Origin: Acanthaster planci
Taxonomy: Eukaryota; Echinodermata; Asteroidea; Valvatida; Acanthasteridae
Length of the DNA: 42,668 nt
Assembly (NCBI RefSeq): GCF_001949145.1
Contig: NW_019091697.1
Location: forward strand, 126,404-169,071
Direction of reading: 5' to 3'
The translations under genes and the position numbers were made by a program. Shown piece after piece: positions 36,401 to 40,320 of this stretch. The first letter of the stretch is position 1. The number at the start of each line of letters is the position of its first letter. Below the pieces are notes generated by a model. That model saw only the letters and a list, made by a program, of their open reading frames with translations, made no database searches and was not told the DNA's origin.

Positions 36401-38041
36401 TGACGAAACTCCAAAACTAGACAGTCATTGTATTAAAGCAGATGTCTTGGATTCATATCCCATGCTCTTTTTAGTTCACTTTAAAGGTTTTGTCATTTTA
36501 TTTGGAGATGGTAGTTTTGGAAAACGTGAGTTATACTCATGTAAAGGAGTTCATACAATAGACTGGTTTGAATATAAGATAACATAATTAGCAAAAGATG
36601 TACATGTACACTTTTCTTGGACACTTGAAATCTCTGTTAAAAATGTTACTGTGGACCATTTGCAGCCTTGCTACTCAAAAAGTATCATGTGGGAGAACTT
36701 TCCGTAGTATAGGGCAGATCCTCAAAAAAAATTTTGAGAGGGGGAGTAACCGAAGGGGGGGGAATTGGGGAACTTTCGTTTGAAATCTTTCAAGGTCTTT
36801 CAGAGGAATTAGACTAAACATTGTCAGGACTTCTATAATGGTTTTGAATCCTGAGAAATGAATTCGTCCCCCTCCCATTTTTCCTGATTAATTCAAAACA
36901 AAACAACCCCCCCACAAAATCATGTTGCACCTCTTTATTTTATTTTTTTGGGGGGGGACATGGCTTCTGTTGGGCCCCCTGAATTTCTCAGTGTCATCAC
37001 TGAGCTACTTTTTGACATTTTGCTTTGCATTTCCACTGATCATCAACACTGCTGTCACTGAAATTAAAAAACCCCTGATAAAGGAAACTTCAAATGTTGG
37101 CACTTCATCGCAGGTGTACAAGGGTTATGTGGATGATCCAAGGAACACAGATGATGCCTGGATGGAAACCGTAGCCATGAACTTCCATGATGAGGAGGGT
37201 ACATCAGTAGGTCTGCTTGAACTTGAGGTTAGCTCTTTTTCATTAGTCATTGAGGTGACCAGCAGAATTTCAACCTCTCACCAGTTTTATTTCTGTCTTC
37301 ACACCATGTGATGTGAAAATATGCCGGGATTTCCTGTATTGTAATATGAAGTACATTTTAAGTGTGGTTTGGCAAATTCTGCATGTAATGCCATGTCGCG
37401 TCTATACTGGCACCCATGTTGTGTTTGTACCCAGAGGCTTGTAAACCTGTCCATGGAAGTTGAACATGCATGGAGCCTTTAAGTGGCTGTGGGCCACGGA
37501 TAGGTGTTAGGGCCATCACTCCACAACATTTGTCTCAGATTCCTAAAAATGTGGCAATGTAGTAAGAAATGCTACTCAAATCTGGAGCCGACAACCACCT
37601 TAGATCTGCATTTTAAAAAATAACTCTTGCAGAAAAGTGACTTTTGTGCAGGGCTCCACTAAAACGAGTGGTTTCTTGTACAGAGCTCTGTTCACTTCTT
37701 TTAAAGTCTCTGTTGGTTGCATGTAAAGTCCAGTGTTTAGAGAAATCTAGAGTGTCTTTGGAGAAAAGGGAAGTTTCCTTGCTGGAAACTTGCACTGCAT
37801 CCTGACAAAAGCGGCGATGCTTGACTTTAATTGCCTCCTCTCTACTGCGGTTATGTTTGTAGCTACGTGTACCTGTAGAGTTTCAACAGCAGATATTGTG
37901 TCATTTCTACCTTTCGTTGAGCAGGCCGGTGACGATGCACAGGGTGTGCGATGGCAGCGTGTCAGCTCCAAGATTCCTCTCTTTGCCAGCCATCAGGCCA
38001 TGCTCAGGAAGGTAGCTGAGCTGCACAGCGCCGCCTTCTAG
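273..38041 (+). CDS. trpm2: TRPM2-like channel-enzyme (TRPM channel with C-terminal NUDT9-H Nudix domain), 5'-partial gene, 30 exons in window
   Basis: This is a plasma-membrane Ca2+-permeable cation channel of the melastatin TRP family, gated in relatives by ADP-ribose plus Ca2+. Joining the 30 exons listed below gives about 1557 residues; human TRPM2 has about 1500 in total, so an estimated 90-100 N-terminal residues lie upstream. Residue numbers here count from the first complete codon of the first exon. Visible in order: TRPM homology region with the LLISVTGGA and WIITGG motifs (63-306), helical middle (307-686), pre-S1 (687-724), long linker (725-815), S1-S6 (about 830-1063), TRP helix (1065-1100), coiled coil (1173-1250), NUDT9-H (1253-1557). 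The Ca2+ site in S2/S3 (E870, Q873, N895, D898) is conserved. All introns obey GT-AG, and phases join except for one extra base in exon 13. The assignment to TRPM2 rather than another TRPM rests on the Nudix domain and is firm; exact exon edges are read by eye. Confidence 0.95.
765..1359 (+). mobile_element. TTAA-flanked MITE, copy 1 (piggyBac-like by target site)
   Basis: Terminal inverted repeats TTAACCACTTGCTGC (left) and GGCAGCAAGTGGTTAA (right) bound 595 bases with no coding capacity. Three other copies occur at 3229-3525 (partial), 15755-16345 and 25578-26177. TTAA at both ends is the piggyBac target signature, but the superfamily assignment is inference. Confidence 0.7.
1914..3033 (+). 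mobile_element. pogo/Tigger-like non-autonomous element, copy 1
   Basis: The left end CAGTAAAATCTCGATAACTC and the right end (CAATAAAATCTTGGTACCTC on the other strand) resemble pogo-clade inverted repeats, which have the C-A-G-T...T-C-G-A-T-A-A-C-T-C form. Right-hand parts recur at 4022-4513 and, inverted, at 32731-33317. I saw no transposase. Confidence 0.55.
3229..3525 (+). mobile_element. TTAA MITE, copy 2, right half only
   Basis: This matches positions 1057-1359 of copy 1 closely and ends with the same GGCAGCAAGTGGTTAA. The left half is missing at the duplication junction. Confidence 0.7.
4022..4513 (+). mobile_element. pogo/Tigger-like element, copy 2, right part only
   Basis: It is nearly identical to 2560-3033, starting gcgcaaaaaggtgcgccctc and ending at the same TTTTATTG terminus. 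The left terminus and about 700 bases are deleted relative to copy 1. Confidence 0.6.
4699..4936 (+). mobile_element. Foldback MITE 'TTAAGC' family, copy 1
   Basis: A left arm with cagagctgcttaagcac and a right arm with ctctatgaaattggcccc are mutual inverted repeats over about 40 bases, bounding 238 bases. Copies at 6041-6278 and 24888-25139 share both arms and the core around 'accagc'. The superfamily is not assigned. Confidence 0.75.
5058..5238 (+). CDS. trpm2: trpm2 exon 2 (TRPM homology region 1, residues 63-122)
   Basis: The acceptor is ctgacattcag and the donor acag|gtagcc. It encodes the TRPM signature [12 protein letters not shown], the first strand and loop of the SLOG/LSDAT-like nucleotide-binding fold, followed by a basic helix ([13 protein letters not shown]). 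It ends one base into a Gly codon shared with exon 3. Confidence 0.95.
5722..5891 (+). CDS. trpm2: trpm2 exon 3 (WIITGG motif, residues 123-179)
   Basis: The acceptor is ccactcaag and the donor acaag|gtgaga. It encodes [17 protein letters not shown], the most conserved glycine-rich loop of the TRPM N-terminal domain, then IGFASWGVI. In vertebrate TRPM2 this region forms part of the N-terminal ADP-ribose pocket; whether it binds ligand here is inference. Confidence 0.95.
6041..6278 (+). mobile_element. Foldback MITE 'TTAAGC' family, copy 2
   Basis: It has arms tcatagagctgcttaagcac and cttaagcagcactatgaaat, then ttggcccc. The length (238 bases) is identical to copy 1. It lies in intron 3. Confidence 0.75.
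6279..8669. other. Intron 3, no recognisable element
   Basis: About 2.4 kb without a family I can name. It contains a (TTTTG)n run near 7882-7902 and several TACATGTA palindromes. The short open frames here show no domain, and there is a somewhat GC-richer patch at 6390-6790. Confidence 0.5.
8670..11067 (+). mobile_element. Degenerate CR1/L2-like non-LTR retrotransposon
   Basis: An endonuclease remnant ([10 protein letters not shown] near 8728-8757, the G-D-x-N motif) is followed after a frameshift by [20 protein letters not shown] linker with LDKHAPL and [17 protein letters not shown] (8900-9010) precedes the reverse transcriptase (9520-10640). The element ends in a (TTA)n tail at 11051-11067, as CR1/L2-like elements often do. 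The 5' part of the endonuclease and all upstream sequence are missing, and frameshifts and stops make it inactive. Confidence 0.88.
9521..10642 (+). pseudogene. Reverse transcriptase domain of the CR1/L2-like element, frameshifted
   Basis: Visible motifs are [40 protein letters not shown] (motif A), [12 protein letters not shown] (motif B) and CYADDTQLY (motif C, 10094-10117). The frame stops at 10235-10237, and the thumb continues downstream in a region opening near 10247. Family thumb sequence ([16 protein letters not shown]) follows at about 10695-10742 after another stop. This would have copied the element's RNA at the target site; it is no longer intact. Confidence 0.9.
11376..11556 (+). 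CDS. trpm2: trpm2 exon 4 (residues 180-240)
   Basis: The acceptor is tttccaacag and the donor acaa|gtgagt. It encodes [15 protein letters not shown] followed by [12 protein letters not shown], matching the TRPM 'HSHFILVDDGT' segment. The preceding intron is about 5.5 kb and contains a MITE and a dead CR1/L2-like retrotransposon. Confidence 0.95.
11866..12067 (+). CDS. trpm2: trpm2 exon 5 (EGGPNT loop, residues 240-306)
   Basis: The acceptor is ttgcctcag and the donor aaaga|gtgagt. It encodes [14 protein letters not shown] and a second glycine-rich loop ([14 protein letters not shown]). These are the phosphate-binding-type loops of the TRPM homology fold. Sequence and spacing match TRPM2 closely. 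Confidence 0.95.
12068..12719. other. Intron 5, no element recognised
   Basis: A 652-base intron. Near 12100-12140 there is a short direct repeat (tgtcaggctgtc twice). Nothing else is assignable. Confidence 0.6.
12720..12910 (+). CDS. trpm2: trpm2 exon 6 (residues 307-370)
   Basis: The acceptor is tttcctccag and the donor gacag|gtaaat. It encodes helical sequence ending [18 protein letters not shown], equivalent to the 'D-V-D-V-A-I-L-Q-A-L-L' helix of TRPM2. No catalytic motif is expected here. Confidence 0.9.
13240..13340 (+). CDS. trpm2: trpm2 exon 7 (residues 371-404)
   Basis: The acceptor is gcttaccag and the donor ggaag|gttagg. It encodes [19 protein letters not shown], the highly conserved TRPM 'AVAWNRVDIARSEIF' helix. 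The next intron carries a Tc1-like element and the assembly gap. Confidence 0.95.
13456..14550. mobile_element. Tc1-like DNA transposon interrupted by assembly gap
   Basis: The left end is CAGTCATTTGCAAAAGTTTA and the right end (tttgcaaatggctg) is its inverted repeat. Both are flanked by TA and share the inner ggaccacc / ggtggtct. The nominal span is 1.1 kb, of which 573 bases are N. An inner hairpin (aatagaaagaaggtttg against caaacctactttctatt, 13648-13717) suggests a nested or rearranged copy. Confidence 0.75.
13881..14453. other. Assembly gap (573 N)
   Basis: The run of N falls inside the Tc1-like element, so the gap probably reflects repeat collapse. No exon phase is missing between exons 7 and 8, so no coding sequence appears lost. 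Confidence 0.95.
14989..15123 (+). CDS. trpm2: trpm2 exon 8 (residues 405-449)
   Basis: The acceptor is ctgtcaacag and the donor atgag|gtgcat. It encodes [31 protein letters not shown], the ankyrin-like helical pair 'ALISNKPEFVKLFLENGVQLKEFVT' of TRPM2. The length is divisible by three, in phase 0. Confidence 0.95.
15610..15660 (+). CDS. trpm2: trpm2 exon 9, 51-bp micro-exon (residues 450-466)
   Basis: The acceptor is ttttgtgtcag and the donor gtaag|gtgagt. It encodes [17 protein letters not shown]. An earlier donor inside it (aggg|gtaagg) would break the frame with exon 10; the later donor keeps phase 0. TRPM2 has the same helix ('D-P-S-C-L-F-H-S-K-L'). Confidence 0.85.
15755..16345 (+). 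mobile_element. TTAA MITE, copy 3
   Basis: TTAACCACTTGGTGC at the left and GCAGGAACTGGTTAA at the right bound 591 bases. The interior shares gggctctcttta, gggcagcaggcctggctg and agagtagccacca with copy 1. It is the most diverged of the four copies. Confidence 0.7.
16473..18045 (+). mobile_element. hAT-like transposon fragment with BED-finger exon
   Basis: The left end CAGAGCTGCCAAGTGGTACC resembles hAT termini, with a sub-terminal hairpin (gattttccgtaat against attacggaaaacc, 16491-16567). A BED-finger frame follows. A weak right-end candidate is ctggcagctatac near 18030, but no matching 8-base target duplication is visible, so the right boundary is uncertain. Confidence 0.45.
17290..17691 (+). 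pseudogene. BED-type zinc finger, N-terminal fragment of a hAT-family transposase
   Basis: The frame reads [18 protein letters not shown] then [29 protein letters not shown] and [11 protein letters not shown]. Spacing C-x2-C-x16-H-x5-H fits a BED DNA-binding finger, which in hAT transposases precedes the RNase-H-like catalytic core. No catalytic core is found, so this is a broken transposase fragment or a first exon that lost its partner. The frame also opens upstream at 17242; 17290 and 17326 are candidate starts. Confidence 0.6.
17692..18549. other. Rest of intron 9, no gene
   Basis: An AT-rich stretch following the BED fragment. It contains the palindrome ctacatgtacatgtatgtag at 18488-18507. 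I see no supported coding sequence. Confidence 0.5.
18550..18772 (+). CDS. trpm2: trpm2 exon 10 (residues 467-541)
   Basis: The acceptor is tttaatcag and the donor cccg|gtaagg. It encodes [20 protein letters not shown], equivalent to the 'HHVAQVLRELLGDFTQPLY' helix, then a charged low-conservation stretch. The frame is open to 18842 past the donor, but the splice to exon 11 is needed to continue the family sequence. Confidence 0.9.
19105..19160. repeat. Two 28-base tandem units with a palindromic core
   Basis: gagttcagttgaactcttta occurs twice in direct repeat; the core AGTTCAGTTGAACT is nearly palindromic. It lies about 44 bases before the exon 11 acceptor. Confidence 0.7.
19204..19414 (+). 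CDS. trpm2: trpm2 exon 11 (residues 541-611)
   Basis: The acceptor is cactgcttaag and the donor gccac|gtaagt. It encodes [20 protein letters not shown] then [17 protein letters not shown], the conserved TRPM pair 'PIRDLLIWAIVQNRRELAGI' and 'AAALACSKILKELS'. It lies in the cytosolic helical domain. Confidence 0.95.
19545..19770 (+). CDS. trpm2: trpm2 exon 12 (residues 611-686)
   Basis: The acceptor is tatcctgtag and the donor ggctg|gtgagc. It encodes [12 protein letters not shown], then [20 protein letters not shown] and [14 protein letters not shown], matching the last cytosolic helices before S1. It ends in phase 0 after a conserved Trp. Confidence 0.95.
20068..20182 (+). CDS. trpm2: trpm2 exon 13 (pre-S1, residues 687-724) with apparent +1 frameshift
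   Basis: The acceptor is ttcttcccag and the donor aacag|gttggt. From this acceptor the upstream phase reads LWACTF, and another frame reads [14 protein letters not shown]; together they match the TRPM pre-S1 helix (C-x4-P-L pattern then a FR motif). The exon is 115 bases, where 114 would keep frame, so one extra base lies around 20081-20090. An alternative acceptor at 20040-20041 (ctaag|cac) gives an open 141-base exon but a poorer family match. Possible causes are an assembly or sequencing indel, an allele, or use of the alternative acceptor. Confidence 0.7.
20823..20977 (+). CDS. trpm2: trpm2 exon 14 (extended pre-S1 linker, residues 725-776)
   Basis: The acceptor is actacacag and the donor actaa|gtaggt. 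It encodes an acidic, Gly/Asn-rich sequence ([14 protein letters not shown]) with no homologous segment in vertebrate TRPM2, probably a disordered loop. The phase joins exons 13 and 15, which is the main support. Confidence 0.75.
21323..21485 (+). CDS. trpm2: trpm2 exon 15 (linker to start of S1, residues 776-830)
   Basis: The acceptor is gcagtccag and the donor acgtg|gtaaga. Two tandem upstream AGs (tttcag, cagcag) would put it out of phase with exon 14; 21323 fits. It encodes an acidic patch ([15 protein letters not shown]), then [16 protein letters not shown], the amphipathic 'F-F-T-A-P-V-V-V-F' entry into S1. Confidence 0.85.
21486..22545. other. Intron 15, with one short tandem repeat
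   Basis: Two copies of an 18-base unit (gagcagtggccaatggcg) lie at 21859-21894. The rest of this 1.06-kb intron shows no element I recognise. Confidence 0.5.
22546..22674 (+). CDS. trpm2: trpm2 exon 16 (S1-S2, residues 831-873)
   Basis: The acceptor is ttgtgaacag and the donor gacag|gtacga. S1 is [18 protein letters not shown] and S2 begins [21 protein letters not shown]870 and Q873 occupy the positions of two of the four S2/S3 Ca2+ ligands known in TRPM2/4/8. Confidence 0.95.
23057..23305 (+). CDS. trpm2: trpm2 exon 17 (S3-S4 and S4-S5 linker, residues 874-956)
   Basis: The acceptor is tctcaccag and the donor agatg|gtgagc. It encodes [17 protein letters not shown] (S3; N895 and D898 are the other Ca2+ ligands), [19 protein letters not shown] (S4) and [12 protein letters not shown] (S4-S5). 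All are strongly conserved in TRPM channels. Confidence 0.97.
23306..24016. other. Intron 17, nothing recognised
   Basis: 711 bases, AT-rich. The only structure seen is a small hairpin, agactgcttcattgcagcagtct, near 23875-23897. Confidence 0.5.
24017..24191 (+). CDS. trpm2: trpm2 exon 18 (S5, pore helix, selectivity filter, residues 957-1015)
   Basis: The acceptor is tttcacag and the donor ttcaag|gtgaat. S5 ([20 protein letters not shown]) is followed by the pore helix and [12 protein letters not shown]. The filter position reads Y-G-E (1005-1007) instead of the F-G-Q of vertebrate TRPM2, so it is more acidic. Confidence 0.95.
24192..24887. other. Intron 18, left part, possible old interspersed repeat
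   Basis: The stretch with gcgggtaccctattacacccc, gagagagagaccag and aagtggcttgcc (about 24720-24795) resembles a motif dispersed in marine invertebrate genomes. I cannot name the family. Confidence 0.25.
24888..25139 (+). mobile_element. Foldback MITE 'TTAAGC' family, copy 3, next to the pore-exon acceptor
   Basis: It has arms ttcatagagctgcttaagca and gcttaagcagctctatgaaa, then ttggcccc. The left outermost bases are diverged. The unit aaaatttgcttaagcgc is duplicated in the left arm. Its right end lies 13 bases before exon 19. Confidence 0.8.
25153..25300 (+). CDS. trpm2: trpm2 exon 19 (pore loop and S6, residues 1015-1064)
   Basis: The acceptor is ttcatttgcag and the donor ttcag|gtgaga. The pore loop has two cysteines (C1019, C1033) matching the disulfide of vertebrate TRPM2, and an N-E-T glycosylation sequon. 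S6 is [20 protein letters not shown] with the family ending NLLIAMF. A MITE ends 13 bases before the exon. Confidence 0.95.
25578..26177 (-). mobile_element. TTAA MITE, copy 4, inverted, next to exon 20 acceptor
   Basis: TTAACCACTTGCTGC at the left and CGGCGGCAAGTGGTTAA at the right bound 600 bases in the opposite orientation to copy 1 (tggtttgaaaaatgc against gcatttttcaaagca). The right TTAA lies 21 bases before exon 20. Confidence 0.75.
26199..26392 (+). CDS. trpm2: trpm2 exon 20 (post-S6 TRP helix, residues 1064-1129)
   Basis: The acceptor is ctcattgcag and the donor aatga|gtaaga. It encodes [20 protein letters not shown] then [14 protein letters not shown], the TRP-domain helix 'YTFQQVQEHTDQIWKFQRHD' and the conserved R-P-x3-P-P-F turn. 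A TTAA-flanked MITE ends 21 bases upstream. Confidence 0.95.
26393..29500. other. Intron 20 (3.1 kb), no recognisable element or gene
   Basis: Open frames exist on both strands around 28210-28707, but neither shows a domain. A short inverted pair (gcccggttt / aaaccgggc) spans 27812-27877. One ambiguous base lies at 29305. Confidence 0.5.
29501..29633 (+). CDS. trpm2: trpm2 exon 21 (residues 1129-1173)
   Basis: The acceptor is cccctcacag and the donor gagag|gttagg. It encodes [19 protein letters not shown], like the 'A-A-L-L-S-W-E-I-Y-L-K-E-N-Y' rib-helix segment of TRPM2. Intron 20 before it is the largest stretch without a recognisable element (3.1 kb). Confidence 0.9.
29887..30013 (+). CDS. 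trpm2: trpm2 exon 22 (coiled coil, residues 1173-1215)
   Basis: The acceptor is cctcacag and the donor atcag|gtatgt. Heptad-like sequence ([12 protein letters not shown] and [11 protein letters not shown]) corresponds to the C-terminal tetramerising coiled coil of TRPM2. Confidence 0.92.
30493..30601 (+). CDS. trpm2: trpm2 exon 23 (end of coiled coil, residues 1216-1252)
   Basis: The acceptor is tgatcctag and the donor ggaag|gtaaat. It encodes [19 protein letters not shown], equivalent to 'V-A-Q-T-A-Q-A-L-H-W-I-V-R-T-L', then a charged linker toward the Nudix domain. Confidence 0.9.
30820..30968. mobile_element. Short palindromic MITE (149 bp), TA-flanked
   Basis: The 25-base ends tagagtaccgaagtg..acgtcac and gtgacgtattcacttcggta (then ctcta) are inverted repeats. 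The core is CpG-rich (gtacgcgcgcgtgttgg). Terminal TA suggests a Tc1/mariner-type origin, by inference. It ends about 50 bases before exon 24. Confidence 0.65.
31020..31174 (+). CDS. trpm2: trpm2 exon 24 (start of NUDT9-H, residues 1252-1303)
   Basis: The acceptor is gtttttcag and the donor gggag|gtgagt. The end, [13 protein letters not shown], is nearly identical to the start of the NUDT9-H domain of TRPM2 and of the enzyme NUDT9. The first half is linker. Confidence 0.93.
31175..32090. other. Intron 24, left part, nothing recognised
   Basis: Starts C-rich (31190-31370, several cccatg/ccccta runs), then is ordinary AT-rich intron. No element or gene is supported. Confidence 0.5.
32091..32240. 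mobile_element. Near-perfect 150-bp inverted repeat (hairpin MITE)
   Basis: CACAATAGTGCGCCACCAAG at 32091 is mirrored by cttggtggcgcactattgtg ending at 32240. The arms continue inward through gagtttgcaac, ttggcca and gcgaaatttgtcgacc almost to the centre (about 32165), with few mismatches. Only a short loop separates them. Confidence 0.8.
32384..32580 (+). CDS. trpm2: trpm2 exon 25 (NUDT9-H N-terminal lobe, residues 1304-1369)
   Basis: The acceptor is ggtaaccacag and the donor cctca|gtgagt. It encodes [20 protein letters not shown] and [18 protein letters not shown]. The R-x-S-F-x-G-x-Y core is typical of NUDT9-type ADP-ribose pyrophosphatases. Confidence 0.93.
32731..33317 (-). mobile_element. 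pogo/Tigger-like element, copy 3, inverted and truncated
   Basis: Its start cagtaaaatc, flanked by TA, and the interior match the reverse complement of about 2450-3033, including gagggcgcacctttttgcgc. Homology fades near 33317, where the other terminus is missing. It occupies intron 25, about 86 bases before exon 26. Confidence 0.65.
33404..33490 (+). CDS. trpm2: trpm2 exon 26 (NUDT9-H, residues 1369-1398)
   Basis: The acceptor is ctcatccag and the donor accag|gtacag. It encodes [20 protein letters not shown], the NUDT9 'N-P-x-G-R-T-G-x-x-G-R-G' segment between the two lobes, then ADPIVTR. The phase joins on both sides. Confidence 0.95.
34090..34195 (+). CDS. trpm2: trpm2 exon 27 (NUDT9-H catalytic fold, residues 1398-1433)
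   Basis: The acceptor is ttcttcaacag and the donor caggg|gtatgt. It encodes [20 protein letters not shown] and QQWAIPG, the strand leading into the Nudix box. Its 3' end has been duplicated as an intronic minisatellite (34153-34449). Confidence 0.95.
34153..34449 (+). repeat. Minisatellite derived from the end of exon 27
   Basis: Unit 1 covers the last about 43 bases of exon 27 plus its donor and flanking intron. Unit 2 (34262-34387) repeats cagaggaaggacagccagca, accagggg and gacccacagggatactggg. Unit 3 (34388-34449) is partial. A further partial unit follows the Penelope-like insertion (36040-36099). Confidence 0.8.
34449..36039 (-). mobile_element. Degenerate Penelope-like retroelement
   Basis: On the minus strand the reading is [20 protein letters not shown] (near 35640), [32 protein letters not shown] (about 35212-35270), [20 protein letters not shown] (about 35010-35069), [14 protein letters not shown] (about 34820-34861) and RVAMGTRG with [14 protein letters not shown] (about 34617-34690), in that order. 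These are the fingers and palm of Penelope-type reverse transcriptase, broken by frameshifts. The Y-x-D-D motif and GIY-YIG nuclease are missing. tggggtgt at both edges (34441-34448 and 36040-36047) could be a target duplication or just minisatellite sequence. Confidence 0.85.
34484..34526 (-). ncRNA. Hammerhead-ribozyme-like motif at the 3' end of the Penelope-like element
   Basis: On the minus strand the sequence reads CTGACGA, then GGTA-loop-TACC, then GAAA. The C-U-G-A-N-G-A and G-A-A-A boxes around a short stem are the hammerhead core, and Penelope-like elements are known to carry such ribozymes. Here an extra A precedes stem II, and I cannot form a convincing stem III, so it is probably degenerate. 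Confidence 0.35.
36139..36282 (+). CDS. trpm2: trpm2 exon 28 (Nudix box, residues 1434-1481)
   Basis: The acceptor is gtgttttttag and the donor tggag|gtaaga. It carries the Nudix box [20 protein letters not shown] (1434-1453). In the family consensus (G-x5-E-x7-R-E-U-x-E-E-x-G-U) the metal-binding REFGEE core (1448-1453) is intact, while the first Glu is Ala1440. Human TRPM2 has lost the core and human NUDT9 has both, so metal-dependent ADP-ribose hydrolysis is plausible but reduced activity cannot be excluded. Confidence 0.95.
36283..37113. other. Intron 28, nothing recognised
   Basis: 831 bases with homopolymer runs (ggggggg near 36756-36763 and 36952-36958, ccccccc near 36907-36913). No element or gene is supported. 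Confidence 0.5.
37114..37227 (+). CDS. trpm2: trpm2 exon 29 (NUDT9-H, residues 1482-1519)
   Basis: The acceptor is ttcatcgcag and the donor ttgag|gttagc. It encodes [20 protein letters not shown], one of the most conserved stretches of NUDT9/TRPM2 and part of the ADP-ribose-binding wall, then a variable loop. Confidence 0.96.
37228..37924. other. Intron 29, nothing recognised
   Basis: 697 bases of ordinary intronic sequence. The pyrimidine-rich end tttctacctttcgttgagcag forms the last acceptor. Confidence 0.5.
37925..38041 (+). CDS. trpm2: trpm2 last exon (NUDT9-H C-terminus, residues 1520-1557, stop)
   Basis: The acceptor is cgttgagcag. It encodes [19 protein letters not shown], matching 'I-R-W-Q-V-V-D-R-R-I-P-L-Y-A-N-H' of TRPM2, and ends at TAG (38039-38041), close to where the family ends. 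Confidence 0.96.
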   Translation, partial: AGDDAQGVRWQRVSSKIPLFASHQAMLRKVAELHSAAF

Positions 38042-40320
38042 ACGGAGGAAGGGCCATTTGGAGCTGGGTACGTGCAGCAGAGAGTCTTAGGTGGCAGAGA
38101 GTCAGTTGTTTTCTGTCCTAGCTAGCTTACAAGCAGTGGCTCATCAGAGGGTGTAGCTTCGCATCACTTGTGTTGTGACATCAGAGCAAATATCAGATTG
38201 GAGCTGTTTCACACCAGACTGATATGCAAATGGAAGTTTTACTGGTCAGTACTACTAACAGCAATTGTTTCTTGGGTTAAACAACTCCTTGTTAAGTAGA
38301 ATTTCCCATGTGAACCAAGAAAGTTCTCTAAAAATAAAATCTCGTCATTTGTCTGGAGTACTTTAGCAGGGCTTTCCAACATGTACACAGACTACACAAG
38401 AATCTGAAATTTAAAGCAGTTATTTGAAAAATCAATCAGTCTTGCCACGATTAGATTTGCCAGAATGTGTGAAAAGAGAATGAACACGTCAGCCAAGAAA
38501 AGCCAGGAGATTTATTTAATAATATAATTTGCATTAAATGCATGTCAAATGTGCCATGCCTGCAGGGTTAATCCGGAAGCCGTACAGATTCTATGTTGTT
38601 TCTATGGGGGAAAAAATAGATATTTACTCTTAGCACCATAGGGAAAGTATTTTACGTCAAGTTATGTTGAGGGAAATTTCTAGATTTATAGAAGATATTT
38701 TCACAGGATATCTGTTATTTTTTACCTGTAAACTTAAACTGCTCCTGTTTGCAAAGTTCATCTCTACTCAAAAATGAAATTTGAAAATGGAAATTTTAGA
38801 ATATTTGTGAGCTGTAAATGAATATTCATCAAAGCATAAGTGTGACCAGCTTCTTGACCGCAAGTAAGGTGTTGCAAGTGTGTTCACTTCTGCTGCCTGT
38901 TTGATTTTTACTCATGAATATCCCGCCAATTCATCTTTGAGCAAAAGTTGAGAGTGACCCTAAATTTGGCAAACAAAATTCCACCTGCAGGACTTATTAC
39001 AGTTCTCAGCCCAGGGTTTGTTATATCTGTTCAGAGCTCTTCGCAGATTGGGAAATGCTCTTGTTCACTTAATGTAACGACACAGACAAGGAAGACACAT
39101 GCAGTATGATGAACAATATTATTGGCTGTAATTTGTCCTTCACTCCATCTGAGTTTATCGGTCCAGTAAAACTTGTCAAGAAAGTTTATAAGCAGTCAGA
39201 ATGCTTTGTAGCAGGTAGCATGCAATATGAGCACAAGTACTTAGCATATATCGCTGTGTCATTTTGACTTGATTGCGTATAGGGTGCGCGCTCACTAATG
39301 AGTGATTATATATAAATAAGTTGAACCGTATATAATGCTTAAATTAATGTTGACAAATTAAAAATCTCATTTATCAGGTAGCTGAATGGTACAGTTGAAA
39401 TCTTGTAATTGAATTAATATTCATGACTGGAATATTTGAACTCCAAACCACATTTTATTGTATCTTTGAAATGGTAGTAACATTTTGGTTTAGCTTAACC
39501 AATCCCAGTGGTGCAATTTTAAAATAAGTCATAATTAGTGCTGCGATTTCCAGTCAACAGGCGATATTGAACTTTATGTTTGTGAAAAATAGTGGATTCT
39601 ATCAAATACACTGGCCCAAATCTTATAGCTTTATTTGGACAGTGACAGACTATGTTTGTGGGATTCTGGCAAGTTAAATTTTGGAGTACAGATTAATGTC
39701 AGTCCAACTCAAAATATGTAAACGTTTCACAACGATGAGAAGGATACTTCGAAGTGCCTTTGAAGTTTTTAAGTGTTAGTTTGAAGTTTAGAAACCAAAA
39801 TATACTGTTGTATATTTTGATTCATGCTACTACTTCCTAGTTAAAGATTTACAAGACATTTTTACAAGTCATTTTTATCCAATGCCATACATAGTGCTCA
39901 CATAGTTTTATTAGTAAAACTGTATAGAAAATTATAATGTTTGGAAGGAAATAAGCTTTTTAAGTGTAATCAAATATGTATATGCAACAGAACTTAGTGA
40001 AGATATCATTCGTACAAATTGTTTGATAAAACATTTTCAATGACCAATCCTGGAAAGATCAAATCAGAAATTTTGTACATGTGGATACATTGTGTCCTGA
40101 GTTTTTTTAATAGAAGATGATTATCCTGCACATTTTATGCCACACATTAAGTTTTAAAGGGCAGATACAATTAATGATATGTCATCTTTGTTTAAGACTG
40201 TAAAATGCCAATACATGAATAACAGTACGCTTTTAAGATACAGATCTGACATGAATTTTTATCATGGGTAGGGGTATATTACTGTTGATATTGCCTAAGT
40301 CATTGAATATCTCAGATTAA
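38042..40320 (+). other. Probable trpm2 3' UTR and downstream AT-rich DNA
   Basis: There is no open frame of note from the stop codon to about 40.3 kb and no recognisable repeat. The length of the real UTR cannot be told without transcripts. Confidence 0.5.
38333..38338 (+). terminator. Candidate polyadenylation signal AATAAA
   Basis: It is the first AATAAA after the stop codon (292 bases downstream), with a moderately T/G-rich stretch after it (catttgtctggagtacttta). Other AATAAA occur at 40989 and 42058. Confidence 0.35.
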